A DNA stretch of 64,000 nucleotides from Bipolaris cookei (lineage: Eukaryota > Ascomycota > Dothideomycetes > Pleosporales > Pleosporaceae), in the NCBI GenBank assembly GCA_002286855.1, contig NRSV01000004.1, positions 1 through 64,000 of the forward strand. Reading direction: 5' to 3'. Below the pieces are notes generated by a model. It worked only from the letters and a program-made list of their open reading frames with translations, was not told the origin of the DNA and ran no database searches. Position 1 is the stretch's first letter. Each line of letters starts with the position of its first letter. Below, piece after piece: positions 56,623-64,000 of this stretch. The position numbers were made by a program, and so were the translations under genes.

Positions 56623-59600
56623 TGCGAAAGTATGTGATCCATGCGTGTGCCCGTCCTCTCCCCCCCCCACCCTCCCTGGTCCCCGGTCGCCATCCGTTCT
56701 CATTGTGTGTGTGCTTTTGGCTTCCATGCTCGGAAACCTTGGGAGGCTAGAATTATCCCGTCTGGGCGTTTTGTGAAGAAGAAAATTTTTTCTTCTTTAG
56801 GCAAAGTTTGTAAGGGTTCAAGGGAAGCTAGGTGGATGTGAGATTAACGTACGAGAAAGACGCAGGGTGAGTGTGCGTGTGTAGGGTTGACGTCCATAAG
56901 CGCATAGTAGGGCCGTTTTTTTGCTTGCTTGCTTGTTTGTTGGGATGGATGAGGGTAAGCCTCACTTTATTCTTTTTAGTCGGTGAGAACGAGTTAGTAC
57001 TCTACTAACTAAGTACCTTGTTGCTGCTTGGGCTATTGAATAGACGGGTTGTATCTATCAATGTCTGTGTCTGTGTGTGCAGATGACACCATCTACGTAC
57101 ATGTTGTTACATCGCCCCATTCTCCCCGTGTGTTCTATCGTTTCCCTTATCGTGGACTAGCAAAAGACCGGTGTCTGTTGGACGTTCGTATCTGTGTTTT
57201 TTAGCCAATTTAGCCTGGGACCGGAGAGCTGTCGAAACCACGTGTTGTGCGGCAGTGTGTGGGTACTAGGGCTTGGCCGGGAATGTCATTCGTTTCCTTT
57301 GGGCTCCACCTACTTTGGGCATCCGGATGCAGCGGCGGTGGCCGGAGAGCGAAGAAGCGAGGGCGCGCAAGGAAGCGCTGGGAGAGAAGGGGGGGGAGAC
57401 AGACATGACAGCGAGGGAAGGGCGAGACGAGGTAACAAGGGGAGGCAGGAAGAGAGACAGGCGTGGCATGGACACGAAGGCAGAAACTAGGTTGCTTCGT
57501 GTTCTGCTGTCATGAATTACACGCCCCTTCTCTCTCCGGTGAGCCCTTTTGGGGCGAGTGAGCAAGGGAAAGAAAATACCGCTGTCAAGGGAACTCGTAC
57601 ACTTTCCACATAAGGGAGAGTACGTGGTATAATACAGAGTGCGAGGAGTGATAGCCTTATGTTTTTTGGTGGATTCTGCGCGGCTGACATGTGGGAATCC
57701 TTCTCTTACGTATGCAGGGCAACTTGGGGGAGGAGGGGAGGGGGGGCGTGATTTGAATACGGGTTCCCCTGATTTTGTGCTCTGGTTTTGTGGGTGTCAA
57801 GTCTGGGGGACGGAATTGTTTGTCTTGATGATAGAGAGGGTGCAGTGGATGGATAGATGGTGAGTTCAGATGAGAAACGTTTTCTAGTGGTTGCTTTTGG
57901 GGGGTTCTCAGGGTCCTGGGGTTTCACGGTTTGACAGTTTCAGGTACTAAGTATAGTATGGAGCGTCTCTCGCTATTTCTTTTCTGAGTCGAGAGAGACA
58001 AACAGAGAATGACAGCAGTCTGACCTTAGTTTCTTGTGTTTCTTGAGCTCGGAGAAGGTTACAATTAGCAGTGGTGAAGTCTCAGTTCAGATGCAGGACG
58101 TGCAACTGTATGGGTTCAAGACTGTCATAGAACAGGACACGACGTGTTTGATGACAGGAAGTAGGGAATCTGACCGGCACACAGAGCAGCATGGAGCTCG
58201 ACTATGAAGAGTCAATTGCGTCGGAAGAAGAGTAGCAACAGCAAGACAACGGCATCATCGTTAACACCAGCGACCCCATCCTTTGACATTTGCTCAGACT
58301 ACTACTACTGTGCTCTTGAACGATGGGTGGGTGTTCTTTGTGTTTTTGTAAATGGAGTGATTCTCGTTTGGATCAGGGGCATACACGATTTTTCTGCAAA
58401 AGGAAAAATAGCCATCACAATTTTTCCCCGCAGGCACAATTGAGATGGAGTCTACATCATCCTTCTCTCTTACCTTTCTCATTCCCTCGAAGAAACAGGA
58501 AAGACTGCGGTCACACAAGAGACTAGAGGATGTTGCACGAGATTTCCACCAAGACAGCAGTGACAGATGCACCGTTACCACAGCAGGAAAATGGGTTGCA
58601 GTGGTAGGATGTGCTTGCTACCTAGGCAGTAGACAAGCCCGGTGTTTCTCTAACAGAAGCTATGCGCATTGGCATCTGGTTTTGCCATGTTGTTCCTAGT
58701 TCACTCATCTCTCTTGTTACGAGAGCCAAATTTTATCCTTGTTCACAGTTCAGCACCGTGCTAGCGTTGAAGCATTTGGGAGCACAAAGGTCGAGCAGAC
58801 AGCAAGGAGTCGGAATGAAGCATAGTGCTTTGTGCTGGGCACAGGGTGCAGACCTGGCGGGTTTGGTGTTTGTGTCGTGGTTTCATGTAGGTTTACTTTG
58901 TAATTTGCCATGTCATTTGGCCGCTTGGTCATGTCTTTGACGGCCTGGCCTCTGGGCTGTTGATGCGGAAATTTTTTCGTCCAAATTATTACTTGAGAGA
59001 ATCGCAAAAGATAGATGGCGGTTCGTGTGGGAGGCTAAAAAAGACCAGATGGTGGTGTCACTACGGTGAGAACGGGTAGGTGCCCAGACAAGATGACGCT
59101 AGACTTTGACGTCTGATTGATGGAAAGTCAGATTGCGATTGTGCCGGAGGGTTGCACAGAAGTATGTTCCTAGCAAAAGCGGGTTGGAGATAGGACCGCA
59201 ATGATGTAGTGCGCGGGGATGGTGGGCGGTGACGAAGGCAGAGTTGACATGTCAGCAAACGCAGGGTTCGAGTGTCGTATCCCGCTCTGCACAGGCGTGT
59301 TTGGCAAGCGGATGAGTTAGTAAGAGGGCCATGGTGTCGATGGTGAAACGCGAAAAAGCAGTCGAGTGACTAGGGCGTGGTTGGAGGGGATAGGGCGCGG
59401 GATACATGTGAGTGCTGGGCTTATAGGAGGCGAGCAGGCGAGCAGGCGCGTGTTGTAGCTTGGGTCGGGGCGGAGAAAGCACATTGAGGCGAACCATGGC
59501 TGAGGCATCGACTGGGCTGGATCAGCCACATGCCACCACAGCCATGGACATGACGGTGGACGTATGGATAGGTGTTGACAGCGGCGAATCTGTGGGCGTA

Positions 59601-59857
59601 GAGGACTCGGCTATCGAGATAGACTTGACAAGCATGATGCTTCATCTCAGTGACAGTCGTGTCCGGTTAGATGAGAGCCATGCGGCCGAGACAGGGATTT
59701 GCTCTTACAGCGCCAGCCTCAACTCTGACTACGCCGACCACAGCCAGCGACAAGCTTAAGGACCAGTTCCCCTGATCCGGCCTGAGAGGACTAGATGCAG
59801 CCCTTAATTTGACATTGCTACTGCCCTACCCGTCGATGATACATACATACACTCACT

Positions 59858-59890
59858 GACACACACCCACACCCACACCCACACCCACAC
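59858..59890. repeat. (CACACC)n short tandem repeat
   Basis: Five hexamer units of acaccc/cacacc type in the promoter-proximal part of the SREBP upstream region. Confidence 0.9.
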
Positions 59891-60467
59891 TGTATACATG
59901 CGCATTCGCTGGCGCGGACGGTGTTGAACGGCGACACAGCAGCTTGGTGGTGGTGAAGTATTGGTACGTACTGCATTGCCGATTGCCGTGGGGCGTTCCC
60001 CCCTAGTCGCTTGTCCATCATCGTACGACTTGTCGAACCACTCCAACATTCTCCCTTACGCGAAAGCCATCTGGACCCTCCCGGAGCCGTAGCACGATTG
60101 CTGCATGCCATTTCGACGCAAGAGTGCCATTCGCCATTCGCCATTCGCCCAGGAGTCCATAGCCCTTTGCAGCTGAGCGCAGCTTGTGCGTAGCCTGCCT
60201 TACCTGTCGCGGAGCGCACTCTGCCGGATCTGCCGCCGCCGCCCACATTCGCCTTGCGCATCATCTGGGAGAGAGGTTGAGAGAGAGTGGCATGATTTGA
60301 GATCGTCCAAGTAGCTGCTGGTAAGACCGAGCTCCTTCTTCCTACCCGCTGTGTTGCACACGCCGTCGTGTATTATTTCCATATTTTTTTGCTCTTTTCG
60401 TGTCTTGCTGTTGTCCTCGCCCGCGACCTCTTAGTTTCGCAGCAGACGGCCCTTAGTCTCCCCCCAA

Positions 60468-63400
60468 ATGGCTTCCGACCCCTATGGCAGCCCCGATGAC
60501 GGGCTGGAGCTGGAGCGAATCGCCGTGCGTGACGCCGTGGGCGCAGCCACTTCTGACCTTTGTGCTAACATGCGCTGCGCTGCCAGGTCGGTCCTTACTG
60601 CGTCTTTGACAACTTCAGACTGCATCCGAAGCTCGAGCCGACTGCTTCTGCCCCAACCACCCAGGACCTAAGCCAGCCCACGACGACGACGACGTCGGCA
60701 GTCACCACCACCACCATGGAGGACCCCATGCTCTCTACCGACTTTCCCTTTGGCACCATGCGCGGCCCTTGGCTTACCACTGCCGCTGACGACATGACGC
60801 TCACGGCCTCTGCCGACGACACGACCGACTGGAACGAGTGGATGCACTACAACCCCGCCCAGCCGTCTCAGGACTCCCAGAACGTGGACACCAAGCCCGT
60901 CAACCCACAGGGGCCCGCCGCATACCCTAGGACCCGCCAGCAAACATCACCCCATATCACCCACCTTCCTCAGTCACAATCGCTATCACTACCATCCACC
61001 CTCACTCCCACCACCGCTCCCATGTTTGCCCAATCCCACGCTGTCCCTTTTGCCTTTGGACAGAGCGCTGACGTGCCGCTGTCGTTTGACTTTAATGGCT
61101 CTGACCTCAGCTCGCCGCTGACAGGCGACATGCAACAAAACGCATACTACTCGGCCCAGCAATGGGAACAACAACAACAACAACAACAACAGCAGCAGCA
61201 GCAGCAGCAGCAACAACAACAATCACAACAACAGCAATTAACAGACAACAACCTCTTCTCGCCTTCGCAATACCAACAGTCCAACTATGCTGCACCACCG
61301 CCCCCCGACTCCACGCCGAGTCTGCACCACAGCCCCAACTCGCTGAACAACGGCCGATCAAGCTCAACGTCATCGCATTCATCACCAGAACCCGCCCCAT
61401 CCAACTCGAGAAAGCGCAAGTCATCGGCCGATTCCGAAGAGCTGGACGACGATGCGCCATCGAGCAAAAAGGGCGGTGCGCCACCTAAGAAGACTGCGCA
61501 CAACATGATTGAGAAGCGATATCGGACAAACCTCAACGACAAGATTGCTGCGCTCCGCGATAGTAGGTCATCATCCAGCGCATCCTGCCAAACACTTGCT
61601 AATTTTCCCGTCAGGTGTTCCGAGTCTGCGTGTCATGTCACGGCCAAATGGCACTGAAGAGGACGACGATCCCGAGGATCTCGAAGGACTCACTCCTGCA
61701 CACAAGCTCAACAAGGCCACCGTCCTATCAAAAGCGACCGAGTATATCCGCCACCTGGAGAAGCGCAACAAGCGTCTACAGGATGAGTTGAACACCATGA
61801 AAGGCCGGGTAGAGAGCTATGAGAAGATGGCCATATCCGGCCCCATAACACTACACGGTCCAGGTGGCACATCTGACAGGTATCACGACGACCCCTTCAC
61901 GCCTACACACGGTCTATCCATGTCTGGACCACCCCAAGGCATGATTCCTGTCCCCGACAACATTGCCGCTCTTCAACGCGGATTGCCACCACAGCAACAC
62001 TACGCACACGCCTACCCTACAGGATACGGCGGCCGTCCAGCCGTCGGCCCACCCATGGTCAACGGACGGCGCAGCAGTGCCATGATGGGTAAGCTCATGG
62101 TCGGATCTCTCGCCGGCCTAATGATACTCGAAGGACTTGTCGAGCGCGAACAGTCACAAGAAGAGCCAGAGGGCCGGGGCTTGTTCGCTCTGCCCATCAA
62201 CCTGGTCAGCATTCTCGCTCCTCGCGTCTCGCTCGGTGCTTCGTCAGCCCAGATTCCTCTGGCCAAGCTTCTCTTGGTATTCGGTGCCTTCTTCTACCTT
62301 GTTGCTCCCCTGTTCGACTTCAAATCGAAGCCGAAGAAGAAGTCTCCATCCATTCTTTTGTCGCCTGCACCGTCACTCGCTTCACCTGTCGAAGTACGCC
62401 GAAAAGCTTGGCTCACTGCCATCCAGACAGTCTGGGTACCGCAACACAACTTTGTTCTCGAAATCGCTGCACTCGGCTTGAAGACGCTGAAGCTCAGCAT
62501 GCGCAGAATCATCGGCTGGGAAGGCTACGCATACCTCACCGGAACTACCCGGGAACAAGAAGCTGCACGTCTCAAGGCCTGGGAGATTGCTCTAGATGCT
62601 CAACTCACCGGCGGTGATGCAGAAATTAGCAAGAGCCGACTTCTCCTCACACTCATCGCCTCTGGAACACTACCCGATACTCCTGCAAGACTGATGCTCC
62701 AGGCTTTGCATATCCGAATTGTCCTTTGGGAGATTGGCAATATCGGCCATAGCTCCTTGTGGACACTCAACGACTTGAGCGCCAAATTGGCACGCAGCTA
62801 CTGGAACATGGCACGAAGGGAGCATCGCATCGCTGCAAACGCATCCAAGAAAAACAGCGGCATTGAGCCATTGCCGGATCATCTTGCTGCGCTCATTGAG
62901 AAGGAATGTGACGATGTCCTCGTTCCTGCAGTCGTACAGCGCGCATATAACATCGCCTGGAACAAGCCCAGCGCTGAGCAAACTACTGTGGATACTTCCA
63001 TGGATGCTGTTGTAGAAGACTTTGCCATCTGCTCACCTCTGGACGCGCTTGCCGCCTGGTATTCGAGCCTCGTATTGAACAAGGGACTAGCCACGACGCT
63101 CGCTACCAAGAACTGCACTCCAAAGGCCAACGTTGTCGCAGACCTTGACCTTGCTTTCCGAGCTGCACCTCCCAACTCGCAAGCTCAGCTTCGTGCCCTT
63201 GTTGCTCAAGCAGTCGTGCTTGACGAGGGTCGCGATGAACGAATTGCAGCAGCTCTCGAGGCCCTCCCGTCTACACCCAAGCCTGCCGATTCCGGATTCA
63301 TCAACATTGTTGGCAACGGCTTTGTAGCACCCGACGTGCGCAAGGCCCTCACTCTCGCTAAATGTATTTCGCTATCTACGTTTTCAACCCCCGAGGCACG

Positions 63401-63764
63401 TCGTCGCGCTGTTTTCGTCGTCAACAATACCTACCTGCCCGAGCCCACGACCACACTCCTTAGCTTTGTCGCAGCCCACAAAGTGCTCACACAGTTCATG
63501 TCCGACAACAGTCTGAAGGCTGACACTAGCCGGGGCCTAGAAAGGATTGCCAGTTCTCTCCGCATGTGGATTGGTCATGAGACTGGCAAGAGGAGTGGTG
63601 TGTCGAACAAGGTCAGGGCAAAGATTGTCAACAGCTGTCTTGATGCGAGCAAGAGTCTTGTTGGGCTCGAGCAGAAGAAGGTGGAGCAGGAGGGGACAAA
63701 GAAGAAGAAGGAGGAGTCGGATGTGGATGATGGGTATGCGAGTGCTAGCGTCAAGGATGACTAG
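60468..63764 (+). CDS. srbA: SREBP-type membrane-anchored bHLH transcription factor (SrbA/Sre1 family)
   Basis: Regulator of sterol synthesis and hypoxic growth, made as an ER membrane precursor whose N-terminal bHLH part is released to the nucleus. Three exons, 60468-60524, 60587-61562 and 61615-63764, give 1060 aa. After an activation-type N-terminus and a glutamine tract comes the basic region AHNMIEKRYRTNLNDKIAAL, with the SREBP-specific Tyr in KRYR (near residues 325-345). Intron 2 falls inside the first helix/loop (ALRDS-VPSLRVM). Loop, helix 2 and leucine zipper follow (KLNKATVLSKATEYIRHLEK). Two hydrophobic segments, near 499-520 (LMVGSLAGLMILEG) and 558-578 (KLLLVFGAFFYLVAPLF), fit the ER hairpin; the large C-terminal domain resembles DUF2014. 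Intron 1 is 62 nt with branch gctaaca. The C-terminus is acidic and lysine-rich. Confidence 0.93.
61166..61236 (+). repeat. CAA/CAG tract encoding polyglutamine in the SREBP N-terminus
   Basis: About 24 codons of caa and cag, interrupted by one tca (Ser), lying upstream of the bHLH region. Mixed codons suggest a moderately stable tract; length variation between strains is likely. Confidence 0.95.
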
Positions 63765-64000
63765 GGCTTGAACTGTCTTTCTTTTTATTTCTTGTTTGTT
63801 ATAGGGATAGGGTAAAGCCGGCGTTTTTGGGCAACCAGTGTTGTACGAGAAGGGATATCTTGTCCCAAATGGCGTTTGTACAGGTTGCATATATTTATAC
63901 CTTGCGGGAGCGGCTCCGGCCTGACGGTCACGATTTCGTTTGTCATTACAGTCAGTTGTAGTTTATTTATTATCTAGATAGCTTTGAAATCTGCTACCTA
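63765..64000. other. 3' region of the SREBP gene
   Basis: T-rich stretch right after the stop (ctttctttttatttcttgtt), probably 3' UTR; nothing else seen to the window end. Confidence 0.5.

Larger units (their letters stand above)
48926..60467. other. 11.5-kb region between divergent nsdD and SREBP genes, no convincing gene
   Basis: No recognisable domain in any frame. The longest ATG-started frames (for example 53037-53846, 269 aa; and one covering 49732-50592) show composition typical of chance frames and no homology I know. The region is rich in simple repeats, long C, T and A runs and pyrimidine tracts, especially 49100-49300 and 55300-57000. It most likely holds long 5' leaders and regulatory DNA of the two flanking transcription-factor genes, possibly with non-coding transcripts. 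Confidence 0.5.

Overview
The window looks like nuclear DNA of a filamentous ascomycete. Most genes carry several 48-60 nt GT-AG introns with CTAAC/CTGAC-type branch sites. The gene set (fungal Crh glycosidase, SREBP/SrbA-type and NsdD-type regulators, COQ11, NLR-like STAND proteins with an alpha/beta-hydrolase head, Fot1/pogo and FAR1/MULE transposons) points to a Dothideomycete such as a member of the Pleosporales. The order-level call is inference.

Layout. 1-1490: relic of a Fot1/pogo transposon carrying a 151-bp palindrome. 2896-19102: ordinary housekeeping genes: COQ11, RIO1, a Crh-type GPI-anchored glucan-chitin transglycosidase, a four-TM membrane protein, SLC1 acyltransferase, an SDR, transaldolase and Cu/Zn superoxide dismutase. 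19386-24892: a transposon pile-up: a nearly intact Fot1-like element, an internally deleted MULE and a larger decayed MULE that was itself hit by a 201-bp MITE. 24893-37029: an accessory island. Two divergently transcribed, apparently intact NLR-like genes (hydrolase - NB-ARC - TPR, 1025 and 1019 aa) share a perfect-looking 3.1-kb inverted repeat that covers their NB-ARC and TPR halves, 3' flanks and a 5S rRNA-like gene at each outer end. Their hydrolase heads have diverged. Between them lie a decayed DUF6601-like gene and a decayed pogo transposase. 37809-42595: a broken amidohydrolase and a stop-riddled NACHT-type gene. 43083-48925: GCS1 (glutamate-cysteine ligase) and an NsdD-type GATA factor, both on the minus strand. 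48926-60467: 11.5 kb with no convincing gene. 60468-63764: an SREBP/SrbA-type regulator.

How the parts relate. SOD1, transaldolase (NADPH supply) and glutathione synthesis are all redox genes, but nothing shows co-regulation. The most interesting part is the NLR pair. Surrounding repeats and old genes are disabled almost only by in-frame stops, some of which are clearly C-to-T/G-to-A changes as left by RIP, whereas the 3.1-kb inverted copy is unmutated and open. That implies very recent duplication or gene conversion, or an assembly artefact.

All exon boundaries were derived by eye from reading frame and splice motifs. Family assignments come from recognised motifs, not from searches.
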